NCBI GenBank assembly: GCA_964564305.1
Contig: CAZMAM010000027.1
Span: 1 to 20,343 of the forward strand
DNA: 20,343 nt
Origin: RGIG1959 sp964564305
GTDB lineage: Bacteria; Bacillota; Clostridia; Oscillospirales; Acutalibacteraceae
Direction: 5' to 3'
Shown here: one piece after another, positions 1 through 7,715 of the stretch
Layout of the letters: the number at the start of each line of letters is the position of its first letter
How positions within the stretch are numbered: position 1 is the stretch's first letter
Translations under genes and position numbers: made by a program
The notes under the pieces: model-generated
The model's input: only the letters and a program-made list of their open reading frames with translations
What the model was told of the DNA's origin: nothing
Database searches by the model: none

Positions 1-140
1 TATTTTTCAACATTTTTTCATCTATCTTTGTTAATCAAGTGGCAAACTCGGGAAGGCCCTGTTTTGCGGATTTTGTTCGGATTATATTTCGATTTATCTG
101 GTTTGTTCCGCCTGCGTGCGGGTTATTTTTGGCAAATCGA

Positions 141-170
141 TTGACACTGGCCTTTTTTTTGTGGTAAAAT
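141..170 (+). promoter_or_regulatory. Sigma-A type promoter of the dockerin/transglutaminase locus
   Basis: A consensus TTGACA at 141-146 is separated by 18 nt from TAAAAT at 165-170, and the -10 box is preceded by TGG, giving an extended -10. Transcription would start near 177, leaving about 280 nt of leader before the ATG at 459. Confidence 0.6.
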
Positions 171-199
171 ACCGACTGTCGGGAGCATGCTGCGTTGGG

Positions 200-230
200 C
201 GGCGGGCGAAAAGTTCGCCGCTGTTTTGTT
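200..230 (+). terminator. Attenuator-like hairpin in the leader
   Basis: Bases 202-210 pair with 214-221 around an AAG loop (GCGG plus CGAA against TTCGCCGC) with one bulged G at 204. TGTTTTGTTT follows at 222-231. This looks like an intrinsic terminator inside the 5' leader, so it could act as an attenuator. No known riboswitch aptamer was recognised around it. Confidence 0.35.
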
Positions 231-240
231 TGGGCAATAC

Positions 241-407
241 CGCACAAAAACCGGGCTTGCGCGCAATGTCTACTCATCTGTGGGAGTTTTTCCGCCATTT
301 AGCCAAAAATCCTCGCGGATACACAAAGTATTCTCTGCGGTTTTTATTTCGCCTGACGAAAAATCCGATCCTGCATCTGCACGACAATCCTGGTGCGGTA
401 TGGCCTT
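241..407 (+). repeat. Dispersed intergenic repeat, copy A (longest)
   Basis: Its left part (about 241-375) aligns with the reverse complement of 13942-14070, and its right part (331-407) aligns at about three quarters identity with 12991-13068. The core contains TTTTTATTTC followed by GCCTGACGAAAAATCC. A GGATAC/GTATTC hairpin (317-333) sits just before the T tract at 341-345, so this copy may also act as a weak terminator. It lies inside the leader of the first dockerin gene. Confidence 0.55.
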
Positions 408-458
408 TGTTTTTGTCTACGATATGCCGCGCGCCGCTTTTTGAAAGGAAGCAAATGT

Positions 459-1964
459 ATGTTTCAGAGTAAGCAAAAGCCAACGGGCAGATGGGTAACC
501 CTGCTTGCTGGATTTGGAATGTTCCTGCTGCTGTGCGTGATGGCAGTGAACTTTACCGTGACGGCTGCGGCGCAAAATTCGGCTTTAACCGAAGAATTCG
601 GTGATATCACGGGGGATGACGTGTGCGATCTTTCGGATGTTGCGGAGATTTTTTTGGCGGCGTCGGGTAAGCGGGAGTTTTCGGCGCAGCAGGTGGCTTC
701 GGTCGATTATAATCACAACGAGAGAGTGGATGTTGCCGACGCGAAGGAAGCGTTTCGGCTTTTGGCGGGGCTGGAATCGATGCCTCCCGAGGATGTGACG
801 CCTCCCGAAGGTGTGACGCCGAAAATACAAAAAGCGGAAGTTTCGGAAATCACGGCGGACGGGTACACCGTAACGGTGACCATAAGCGGGGATATGGGTT
901 TGGTTGACCGGGTGCAATTCCCGACATGGACAACTGCGGGCGGTCAAAACGATATTCAGTCTTCGTGGCAGAATAACCGCGCCGCAAGCGGTGTGATCAG
1001 CGGCAACACGGCGGTTTACCGAGTGAACGTTTCCGCGCACGGTTATGAAGGCGGGGAATACAATACTCATATTTATGTTTATTTGCATGACGGCACGCGC
1101 ATCGGGTATACGCTACGCATACAGGTGCCGGTGGAATGCGCCATTGCCGCGGTAAAAGCGGTGGATGTATCGGCGCTTGGGTATACCGTCCGGGTGGAGC
1201 TGAGCGGGAACATTAGCGGGATAGACCGGGTGCAGTTCCCGACATGGAGTACGGCAAACGGGCAGGACGATATACAGTCATCGTGGCAGACAAGCGAGAG
1301 CGCCAGAGGATCCGTTACCGGAAATTTGGTGATTTACCGGGTGAATATATCGAATCACTATTATGAATCGGGAGAATACAACACACACGTGTATCTGTAC
1401 ACTTCGAGCGGATTTCAGATGCAGGCGATCAAAGTGATTGTTCCGCAAGGCTCCGTGAGCCCGGAGCTGCAGAAGAAGGGAGAAGCGGACCGTTTGGCCA
1501 AGCAGATTGTGGCGCAAATCACCAACGGTTCCATGACAAAAGCGCAAAAATTATATGCCTGTTACGATTACATTGTCAAGAACGGTAGTTACAGTCCGCT
1601 TTCCCACCGTGACTTAAGTCAGGCAGGATACGATCCCCGGTACAGTCCGCTGAAAACAGGCTGGCAATATTACCAAGGTGAACGGATGCTGTCTATGCAC
1701 GCAGGTGTGTGTTACACGTTTGCCGGAGGATTTGCCGCGCTTGCAAACGCCGTCGGGTACGATGTCACCGTGGTGGCGGGCGTTCAGGGTTATCACGACA
1801 ACGCCCACGGCTGGGTAGAAATTACCATAGACGGGAAGACTTATATGTTCGATCCGCAATACGATAACAAATACCATTACCCCGCTTACCGCGGTTTTCA
1901 GTTCACCGAAGCCAATCCCACCGGTTATACGCCGTATCATGCGCAGCTGCGGGTAAAATGGTGA
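459..1964 (+). CDS. Secreted dockerin / GBS_Bsp-repeat / transglutaminase-like protein, paralogue 1
   Basis: A 501-residue exported protein. The ATG at 459 is chosen because AAAGGAAG lies just upstream and a signal peptide follows (basic N-terminus, hydrophobic stretch about 13-36, cleavage near AAA-Q at 38-39). Residues 48-104 form a dockerin-like duplicated calcium-loop module (D-x-T-x-D and D-x-N-x-N loops). Residues 126-224 and 231-329 are two GBS_Bsp-like repeats, each with QFPTW, DIQSSW and GEYNTH. The C-terminus is transglutaminase-like with a visible Cys418 (GVCYTF), His450 (HGWVEI), Asp465 (FDPQYD) triad; such domains act as protein cross-linkers or as proteases on surface substrates, and the activity here is inferred only. 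The dockerin is N-terminal, whereas most are C-terminal. The first gene of a probable five-gene unit; its centre is almost identical to the next gene. Confidence 0.85.
   Translation: MFQSKQKPTGRWVTLLAGFGMFLLLCVMAVNFTVTAAAQNSALTEEFGDITGDDVCDLSDVAEIFLAASGKREFSAQQVASVDYNHNERVDVADAKEAFRLLAGLESMPPEDVTPPEGVTPKIQKAEVSEITADGYTVTVTISGDMGLVDRVQFPTWTTAGGQNDIQSSWQNNRAASGVISGNTAVYRVNVSAHGYEGGEYNTHIYVYLHDGTRIGYTLRIQVPVECAIAAVKAVDVSALGYTVRVELSGNISGIDRVQFPTWSTANGQDDIQSSWQTSESARGSVTGNLVIYRVNISNHYYESGEYNTHVYLYTSSGFQMQAIKVIVPQGSVSPELQKKGEADRLAKQIVAQITNGSMTKAQKLYACYDYIVKNGSYSPLSHRDLSQAGYDPRYSPLKTGWQYYQGERMLSMHAGVCYTFAGGFAALANAVGYDVTVVAGVQGYHDNAHGWVEITIDGKTYMFDPQYDNKYHYPAYRGFQFTEANPTGYTPYHAQLRVKW
579..1421 (+). 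repeat. Long direct repeat, copy 1 (offset 1797 bp)
   Basis: Compared by eye with 2376-3218. I find no difference from 579 to 1294 (716 bp), then four differences (1295, 1322, 1355 and near 1388), all silent, up to 1421. Beyond that the paralogues drift apart clearly. The block covers the dockerin-like module and both GBS_Bsp-like repeats, but neither the signal peptide nor the transglutaminase domain. Confidence 0.92.
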
Positions 1965-2075
1965 TGTCCGGAAAAACGCCGGATCCGGTCTGTGGGGCAA
2001 AATTTGGTTCAGTCCCGAACAGGTTGCCCGATGAGGGCGGCCGTGCGGTGCCGGTTTTCAGAAGGGAGCCAGCCT

Positions 2076-3767
2076 ATGTTTTACCGAAAACGACAGCAAT
2101 CGGGCACAACCCTTGCATGGGGTGTTAGAACATTCCTGCTTCTGTGTCTGCTTGCGGTGATTTTTCCCGCGAAAGCGTCGGCACAGGAGCTCACCTTGGA
2201 TGCGCTCGGCGATATCACCGGGGACGGCATTTGCACGCTTTCGGATATCACGGAGATGTACCGGGCGGCGTCAGGAAAACGGGAGCTTTCGGTAAAGCAG
2301 TCGGCCGTGGCCGATTACGATCACAGCGGAAAAGTAGCCATCGCCGATGCAAAGGATATATACCGCCTGGCAGAATCGGCTTTAACCGAAGAATTCGGTG
2401 ATATCACGGGGGATGACGTGTGCGATCTTTCGGATGTTGCGGAGATTTTTTTGGCGGCGTCGGGTAAGCGGGAGTTTTCGGCGCAGCAGGTGGCTTCGGT
2501 CGATTATAATCACAACGAGAGAGTGGATGTTGCCGACGCGAAGGAAGCGTTTCGGCTTTTGGCGGGGCTGGAATCGATGCCTCCCGAGGATGTGACGCCT
2601 CCCGAAGGTGTGACGCCGAAAATACAAAAAGCGGAAGTTTCGGAAATCACGGCGGACGGGTACACCGTAACGGTGACCATAAGCGGGGATATGGGTTTGG
2701 TTGACCGGGTGCAATTCCCGACATGGACAACTGCGGGCGGTCAAAACGATATTCAGTCTTCGTGGCAGAATAACCGCGCCGCAAGCGGTGTGATCAGCGG
2801 CAACACGGCGGTTTACCGAGTGAACGTTTCCGCGCACGGTTATGAAGGCGGGGAATACAATACTCATATTTATGTTTATTTGCATGACGGCACGCGCATC
2901 GGGTATACGCTACGCATACAGGTGCCGGTGGAATGCGCCATTGCCGCGGTAAAAGCGGTGGATGTATCGGCGCTTGGGTATACCGTCCGGGTGGAGCTGA
3001 GCGGGAACATTAGCGGGATAGACCGGGTGCAGTTCCCGACATGGAGTACGGCAAACGGGCAGGACGATATACAGTCATCGTGGCAGACAAGTGAGAGCGC
3101 CAGAGGATCCGTTACCGGCAATTTGGTGATTTACCGGGTGAATATATCGAACCACTATTATGAATCGGGAGAATACAACACACATGTGTATCTGTACACT
3201 TCGAGCGGATTTCAGATGAGGGCCATCAAAGTTGTTGTGCCGAAAGGATCTTTGGTGCGACCGGAGTTGCAGAAGAAGGGAGAGGCGGATCGTCTGGCCA
3301 AGCAGATTGTGGCGCAAATCACCAATGGTTCCATGACAAAAGCGCAAAAGCTGCGCGCCTGCTATGAGTACATTGTCAAAAACGGCAGTTACAGCGCGGC
3401 CGCCAATATTCCGCTCACAAAAAGCGGATACGATCCGCGACATGTTCCACTCAAAACAGGATGGCAATATGCTCAGGGTGAGCTGATGCTTTCCGAGCAC
3501 AAAGGTGTGTGCTACACGTTTGCCGGAGGATTTGCCGCGCTTGCGAATGCTGTTGGGTACGACGCCACCGTGGTGGCGGGGGAGTGCGCCTCTCGGTCGG
3601 GAGGTACCACACCGCACGGGTGGGTAGAGATTGTCATAAACGGCGTGCGGTATGTATACGATCCGGATTACGATAATCATTACGGAACGCTGAACGCTTA
3701 CCAGTTTACCTACGGAAGCGGGCACGGCTGGACCCCGTATATCATTCAGCAGCGGGCCAAATGGTGA
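2076..3767 (+). CDS. Secreted double-dockerin / GBS_Bsp-repeat / transglutaminase-like protein, paralogue 2
   Basis: A 563-residue exported paralogue of the preceding gene, 111 nt downstream. The ATG at 2076 follows GAAGGGAG and opens a signal peptide ending near KASA-Q (about 36-37). It has one more module than its neighbour: dockerin-like units at about 45-99 and 108-164. GBS_Bsp-like repeats follow at about 186-284 and 291-389, with the same QFPTW and GEYNTH signatures. The transglutaminase-like domain keeps Cys479, His514 and Asp529. Between Cys and His it carries a different loop (ECASRSGGTTP) from paralogue 1, and the segment after NGSYS (about residue 438) also differs, so substrate choice may differ. 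No cohesin or scaffoldin is present in the window, so the dockerin partner is unknown. It probably shares the upstream promoter. Confidence 0.85.
   Translation: MFYRKRQQSGTTLAWGVRTFLLLCLLAVIFPAKASAQELTLDALGDITGDGICTLSDITEMYRAASGKRELSVKQSAVADYDHSGKVAIADAKDIYRLAESALTEEFGDITGDDVCDLSDVAEIFLAASGKREFSAQQVASVDYNHNERVDVADAKEAFRLLAGLESMPPEDVTPPEGVTPKIQKAEVSEITADGYTVTVTISGDMGLVDRVQFPTWTTAGGQNDIQSSWQNNRAASGVISGNTAVYRVNVSAHGYEGGEYNTHIYVYLHDGTRIGYTLRIQVPVECAIAAVKAVDVSALGYTVRVELSGNISGIDRVQFPTWSTANGQDDIQSSWQTSESARGSVTGNLVIYRVNISNHYYESGEYNTHVYLYTSSGFQMRAIKVVVPKGSLVRPELQKKGEADRLAKQIVAQITNGSMTKAQKLRACYEYIVKNGSYSAAANIPLTKSGYDPRHVPLKTGWQYAQGELMLSEHKGVCYTFAGGFAALANAVGYDATVVAGECASRSGGTTPHGWVEIVINGVRYVYDPDYDNHYGTLNAYQFTYGSGHGWTPYIIQQRAKW
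2376..3218 (+). repeat. Long direct repeat, copy 2
   Basis: Partner of 579-1421. The left edge is sharp, at TCGGCTTTAACC, just after the extra dockerin-like unit of this gene. The right edge is graded: identical, then four silent changes, then clear divergence after the FQM codons at the end of the second GBS_Bsp-like repeat. Confidence 0.92.
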
Positions 3768-3848
3768 CCGGACGGGTTGCCGCAATTTTTATGGAATCCT
3801 GTGTGGAGACAGCATATTTTGCATTTTTACTGAAAGGAACGCTGTTCG

Positions 3849-5246
3849 GTGGTATTCAGTTCGGTTGAATTTCTGTTTGCGTTTTTCCCGGTGACGCTGG
3901 TTGTGTATTATCTGCTTCCGGGCATCACCGCCAAAAATATCTGGCTCATCGTTGCGAGCATACTGTTTTACGCCTACGGAGAGCCGGTTGCCGTTTGGCT
4001 GTTGCTGGCCAGTTGTTTGATGAATTACCTGTTTGGCCGATTGGTGGCCAGGAAAAGTGGGCGCAAATGGTTTCTGGCTTTGGCGGTTTTAATGAATATC
4101 GGCATTATGGCCGTCTTCAAATACAGCGCTTTCGCCGTCAGAACATTCAATTCGATTACCGGTTTACACATCGGGGTTCCGGATATTCCTTTTCCCATCG
4201 GCATTTCTTTTTACACGTTTCAGGCGCTGTCGTATGTGATTGATGTTTACCGGGATCCGGGTTCGGTGCAAAAAAATCCGTATAAGCTGTTTTTGTATAT
4301 TTTGCTCTTTCCTCAGCTTATCGCGGGGCCTATCGTGAAATACCACGATATTGCCGATCAGATTACTTCCCGCACGCACACTTTGGCGGGAGCCGCGCGG
4401 GGCTTAAGGCGGTTTATGGTGGGCTTATCCAAAAAAGTCCTGATTGCAAATACATTGGCGGTAGCGGTGGATGCGATTTATGCCATGCCGGCGGAACAGG
4501 TCAGCGCTCCCGCGGCATGGCTTGCCGCTGTTTGCTACGCTTTGCAGATTTACTACGATTTCAGTGGTTACAGCGATATGGCTATCGGTATTGGGGCAGC
4601 GGCGGGATTCCATTTTAAGGAGAATTTTCGGTATCCTTATGTCGCCGACAGTGTCCGAAATTTTTGGCGGCGGTGGCACATCTCGCTTTCCACTTGGTTT
4701 AAGGAATACCTCTATATTCCCTTGGGCGGCAACCGCAAAGGGCGTTGGCGCACGTTGGTGAACAAAATGATTGTCTTTTTCTGCACGGGTCTGTGGCACG
4801 GCGCCAACTGGACTTTTGTGCTGTGGGGGCTTTTTCACGGACTGTTTTCTATGCTGGAGCAATCCGGTATCCTGCCGATTGAGAAAATCAAATTCCGCCC
4901 GATTCGGCAGCTGTACACCTGTTTAGTGGCGGTGTGCGGATTTGTGATTTTCCGGGCGGACACGCTGACACAGGCCGGTCATATGCTGGCGTCGATGTTC
5001 ACCGGATTTTCGTTCAATCTCGAGCAAAAATCGGCTCTTCTGCCGCTGCTGGTGCCGTCTTTGCTTTTGGCGCTGCTGGCGGGCCTGATTTTCTCCATGC
5101 CGGTTTTGCCGAAACTGCGGCAGCTAGCGGACGGAAGGCCGGTTTTGTCCGCAGTGAGTTATATCGCGGCGTTTGTGCTGATGGGATGCTGTTTTCTGCG
5201 TCTGTCTACCGGAACGTACAATCCGTTTATTTATTTTCAGTTTTGA
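3849..5246 (+). CDS. MBOAT-family O-acyltransferase (AlgI/DltB-like)
   Basis: A 465-residue multi-pass membrane protein starting at GTG 3849, with GAAAGGAAC about 9 nt upstream. The N-terminus MVFSSVEFLFAFFP is the standard opening of AlgI-type MBOAT proteins. The core RRWHISLSTWFKEYLYIPLG (about 274-293) holds a conserved His277, and GLWHGANW (314-321) holds the invariant catalytic His317. Family members pass an acyl group, usually acetyl, from the cytoplasm through the membrane for transfer to exported polysaccharide, teichoic acid or a similar polymer. The next gene is the extracytoplasmic partner expected for this chemistry, and the stop overlaps that gene's ribosome binding site, so the two are translated together. 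The acceptor polymer cannot be read from the sequence. Confidence 0.9.
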   Translation: MVFSSVEFLFAFFPVTLVVYYLLPGITAKNIWLIVASILFYAYGEPVAVWLLLASCLMNYLFGRLVARKSGRKWFLALAVLMNIGIMAVFKYSAFAVRTFNSITGLHIGVPDIPFPIGISFYTFQALSYVIDVYRDPGSVQKNPYKLFLYILLFPQLIAGPIVKYHDIADQITSRTHTLAGAARGLRRFMVGLSKKVLIANTLAVAVDAIYAMPAEQVSAPAAWLAAVCYALQIYYDFSGYSDMAIGIGAAAGFHFKENFRYPYVADSVRNFWRRWHISLSTWFKEYLYIPLGGNRKGRWRTLVNKMIVFFCTGLWHGANWTFVLWGLFHGLFSMLEQSGILPIEKIKFRPIRQLYTCLVAVCGFVIFRADTLTQAGHMLASMFTGFSFNLEQKSALLPLLVPSLLLALLAGLIFSMPVLPKLRQLADGRPVLSAVSYIAAFVLMGCCFLRLSTGTYNPFIYFQF

Positions 5247-5258
5247 GGAAGCATTGTG

Positions 5259-6701
5259 ATGAACAAATGGAAATCGGCGGGATATTTGCTCTTTATTGCC
5301 GTGTTCTTTCTGGCTAGTCTTGCCCCGCTTCTGTGTATGGGGATCGATAAGCCGGTAGAGGGTCTGGAAAATCGCGTTCCCGCCCCGGTACCCCGTTTTT
5401 TCGAAACATCGCCGCAGGACAGCGCATCGCAGGGAGACAAGGCCGAGATCAATGCCGATTATTTCAAAGAACTTGGGGCATATTTTGCGGATCGTTTTGC
5501 GTTTCGGCAGCAAATGGTCACGGCCGATGCCAAACTGAATGCGCTGTTGGGGGAGTCTTCCAAGGATTCCGTGATTGTCGGCAAAGACGGATGGCTGTAT
5601 TTTTCCGATACGCTTCCGGATTACCTCGGAAATGATGTGCTGAGCGACCGGCAAATTCATAATATCGTGACCAACCTTTCCCTCATGCGGGAATATGCGT
5701 CGGCTCGGGGCGCGGACTTTCTGTTTACCGTGGCGCCGAATAAGAATTCGCTCTATCCGGAACATATGCCGAACCGCTATGTTCCCGTTACCTCGGAGAG
5801 CAATCTGGGCAAACTGGTTTCCGCTTTGGGCGATGTGCCGTATGCCGACTGCTATTCGGCGTTGGCTTCATCAGAAGAAACGCTGTATCACGCGACCGAT
5901 TCTCATTGGAACAACCGCGGCGCCTGTTTGGCTTACAATACGCTGCTGGACGCTCTTCAAAAACCGCACGAGCGTTACGACGGCATACGCACGCATATGG
6001 AAAAGTGCTTTGAAGGAGATTTGGAAACCATGCTGTTTCCCCGCGCGGTGCAAAAGCGGGAAGATGTCATTTACGAAACCGATTTTCATTACCGTATGAC
6101 GCTGGGAAAAGATGTGGAAAGCATTCGGGTTGGCACAGAGAATCCGGGGCAGGAAGGTTCTTTGGTGATGTACCGCGATTCTTTTGGCAATGCGCTGCTG
6201 CCTTTTTTGGCGGAAAGTTATGCCACCGCGCTGTTTTCCAAATCGGTGCCGTATGATTGCGGCCTGATTGACGCACAGCAGGCGGACACGGTGATTGTGG
6301 AGATTGCCGAGCGCAATTTGCCCGAGCTACAGGAGCGTACGCCGAATCTTCCGGCGCCCGTACGCGATTTACCGAACGCTTTTGGAGATGTGCCGTGCTT
6401 GGCGTCTTTCGATCTTGCGCGGGATTATACCGGCTCCGTCCGGCTTTCCGGTGCGGTAGCGGACGGCGTTTTGGATGCGGATTCGCCGATTTACTGCCAT
6501 GTGGCCACCTCTTCGGGAAAAATCTGTGTGGAGGCGTCCCTGTGCACGGCTCCATTGGCAGAAGAAGATTCCGCTTACGGCTTTGCGGCCGTATTGTCCG
6601 GAGAGATAATCCCTTCCGGGGCAAGTTATACGGTAGATATTTTGGGAAAACGCGCGGGGCAATGGGTATGTGTGCATACGGCTCAAGGCGTTTCGGAATA
6701 G
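5259..6701 (+). CDS. DHHW-family (AlgJ/AlgX-like SGNH) surface polymer O-acetylation protein
   Basis: A 480-residue protein with an N-terminal signal anchor (about residues 8-28). The ATG at 5259 is preferred over GTG 5256 because GAGGAA ends 8 nt before it. KDGWLYFSD (109-117) is the usual entry motif of the AlgJ/AlgX fold. ATDSHWN (212-218) supplies the catalytic Asp-His pair (D214, H216), and MYRDSFGN (304-311) supplies the nucleophile Ser308. In the family these proteins take the acyl group delivered by the MBOAT partner and transfer it to the exported polymer, outside the membrane. Only 12 nt separate it from the MBOAT gene. A beta-rich tail after about residue 370 may hold an accessory domain. 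It is a full-length member with all three catalytic residues present. Confidence 0.86.
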   Translation: MNKWKSAGYLLFIAVFFLASLAPLLCMGIDKPVEGLENRVPAPVPRFFETSPQDSASQGDKAEINADYFKELGAYFADRFAFRQQMVTADAKLNALLGESSKDSVIVGKDGWLYFSDTLPDYLGNDVLSDRQIHNIVTNLSLMREYASARGADFLFTVAPNKNSLYPEHMPNRYVPVTSESNLGKLVSALGDVPYADCYSALASSEETLYHATDSHWNNRGACLAYNTLLDALQKPHERYDGIRTHMEKCFEGDLETMLFPRAVQKREDVIYETDFHYRMTLGKDVESIRVGTENPGQEGSLVMYRDSFGNALLPFLAESYATALFSKSVPYDCGLIDAQQADTVIVEIAERNLPELQERTPNLPAPVRDLPNAFGDVPCLASFDLARDYTGSVRLSGAVADGVLDADSPIYCHVATSSGKICVEASLCTAPLAEEDSAYGFAAVLSGEIIPSGASYTVDILGKRAGQWVCVHTAQGVSE

Positions 6702-6714
6702 GAGGATATTTCAT

Positions 6715-7341
6715 ATGAAGGACAGAAGAAATGAGGGCCCGTCAAAATTTTCGCTTTTTTGGGGAAAGGTCAAGGAATTTTATACCCGTCCGTACGCATG
6801 GATACTGACTTGTCTTGCGGCGGCGGTCATTTTGGCGGTTATTCTCATCATCGTTCTGATTCCGCACGGTTCGGGAAACGGCGATACTCAGCCCACCGAG
6901 ACGTCTGCTGTCACCGTTACTTCCGATGAACCGACGGTGACCACCACTTTGCCCAAAGGTGAAACCACCGCGGCGCCGACCGCTTCCACTACTGCAGCGT
7001 CCACAGCGGCTCCGACTACTGCGGCCCCAACCGTTACCACTACTGCCGCGCCCACTGCGGCGCCCACCAAGGCTACCGTGAAATCGACAACGGCGGCGCC
7101 CACAGCGGCGCCGACCAATCCTCCCTCTCCGTCGGGAGATCCGTTCCAGATTGCCCAAAGTATGATCGGCAGACCTATTGCGGAATTAATCGAGATAATT
7201 GGCCCGCCGTTATCGGTCGATCACGATTCCAGCTGCGATGTCCCGGGGGAACAGGACGGATTTTACACTTTTGACGGCTTTATTGTGGTTACGCTTTCCG
7301 ATCATGGCGTGGATAAAATCCGGGAAGTCGGTGTGATTTAA
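6715..7341 (+). CDS. Membrane-anchored Thr/Ala/Pro-rich protein with small C-terminal domain
   Basis: A 208-residue protein; the ATG at 6715 follows AGGAGG at 6700-6705, which overlaps the preceding stop. A basic N-terminus is followed by one membrane helix (about 28-50). A low-complexity stretch of TTAAPT-like repeats follows (about 60-140), the sort of linker that spans the wall and is often glycosylated. The tail (141-208) is a compact domain with IGRPIAELIEIIGPP and GFYTFDGFIVVTLSDHG, loosely like small beta-domains of the SmpA/OmlA or copper-amine-oxidase N-terminal kind, but I do not recognise it with certainty. It closes the surface polycistron, 13 nt after the DHHW gene, and may present or sense something at the cell surface. 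The function is unknown. Confidence 0.75.
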   Translation: MKDRRNEGPSKFSLFWGKVKEFYTRPYAWILTCLAAAVILAVILIIVLIPHGSGNGDTQPTETSAVTVTSDEPTVTTTLPKGETTAAPTASTTAASTAAPTTAAPTVTTTAAPTAAPTKATVKSTTAAPTAAPTNPPSPSGDPFQIAQSMIGRPIAELIEIIGPPLSVDHDSSCDVPGEQDGFYTFDGFIVVTLSDHGVDKIREVGVI

Positions 7342-7356
7342 CAACCGGTATATCGA

Positions 7357-7385
7357 AGATCGGCAGGCATATAGATCGACAGGCA
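7357..7385 (+). repeat. Short direct repeat, two units
   Basis: AGATCGGCAGGCA at 7357-7369 is followed by AGATCGACAGGCA at 7373-7385, a 16-bp period. It lies just past the end of the surface operon. The function is unknown. Confidence 0.6.
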
Positions 7386-7626
7386 AGGTTCGTTTGCGGA
7401 AACCGAATATCCATATTTAACCAAGTATACAAACATGGGTACACACGTCCGGTGTTGCCCTAAATGAAAAGCGGCGGTATTTTCTGCTTTTTGAGCCGTA
7501 TAGCGGACACTTGTGACCCGTTGCTCTGTTCAAAAGGCCTCGTGTGTACCGAAACGGACATTTTTTCGGGCTCTGCCGGGAAATCATTTGAAAACCCAGA
7601 CGTCGGAAAAAATTGATGGCAATCCA

Positions 7627-7655
7627 TTGCAATTTTCCGGTCAATCGGGTATAAT
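7627..7655 (+). promoter_or_regulatory. Promoter of oadG-oadB
   Basis: TTGCAA at 7627-7632, a 17-nt spacer, then a perfect TATAAT at 7650-7655. The leader would be about 55 nt to the ATG at 7716. Confidence 0.7.
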
Positions 7656-7715
7656 CATTGCGAAAATAAAAACCGAACGGGAAAGCGGATTTCCGAAATG
7701 AGGGGCGGATGAACG

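Larger units (their letters stand above)
1..458. other. Non-coding region upstream of the surface locus
   Basis: No convincing gene is visible here; the short open frames lack ribosome binding sites and family resemblance. It holds a promoter (141-170), a leader of about 280 nt running to the ATG at 459, a bulged GC-rich hairpin with a T-rich tail (200-230), and the longest copy of a dispersed repeat (241-407). Bases 1-140 are AT-rich and I see nothing definite in them. Confidence 0.6.
7342..7715. other. Intergenic region between the surface locus and the decarboxylase genes
   Basis: 374 bp with no convincing gene; a 62-codon open frame at 7513-7701 lacks a ribosome binding site. It holds a 16-bp-period direct repeat (7357-7385) and the promoter at 7627-7655. 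No strong terminator for the upstream operon is visible; AAAAGC/GCTTTTT around 7468-7493 is a weak candidate. Confidence 0.5.

Noticed and set aside
171..458. A known riboswitch (cyclic-di-GMP, cobalamin, T-box) in the leader
   Set aside because: I looked for their conserved loops and saw none; only generic hairpins are supported.
393..458. Longer start for the first dockerin protein at ATG 393
   Set aside because: It would place 22 extra residues before a normal signal peptide, and the ribosome binding site fits ATG 459.
585..1088. A 167-codon minus-strand open frame, repeated exactly at 2382-2885
   Set aside because: It is antisense to the duplicated dockerin/GBS_Bsp segment; it is repeated only because the DNA is, and has no ribosome binding site or family resemblance.
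1967..1983. Terminator between the two dockerin genes (TCCGG/CCGGA hairpin)
   Set aside because: The stem is 5 bp and no T tract follows; the genes are more likely cotranscribed.
579..3218. Insertion sequence or transposon as cause of the long direct repeat
   Set aside because: No transposase and no terminal inverted repeats; the repeat edges fall at protein-module boundaries.
6067..6714. A 215-codon minus-strand open frame
   Set aside because: Antisense to the DHHW gene; rich in Pro/Arg/His as typical for shadow translation.
7513..7701. Small plus-strand gene of 62 codons
   Set aside because: No ribosome binding site and it contains the promoter of oadG; no recognisable protein.
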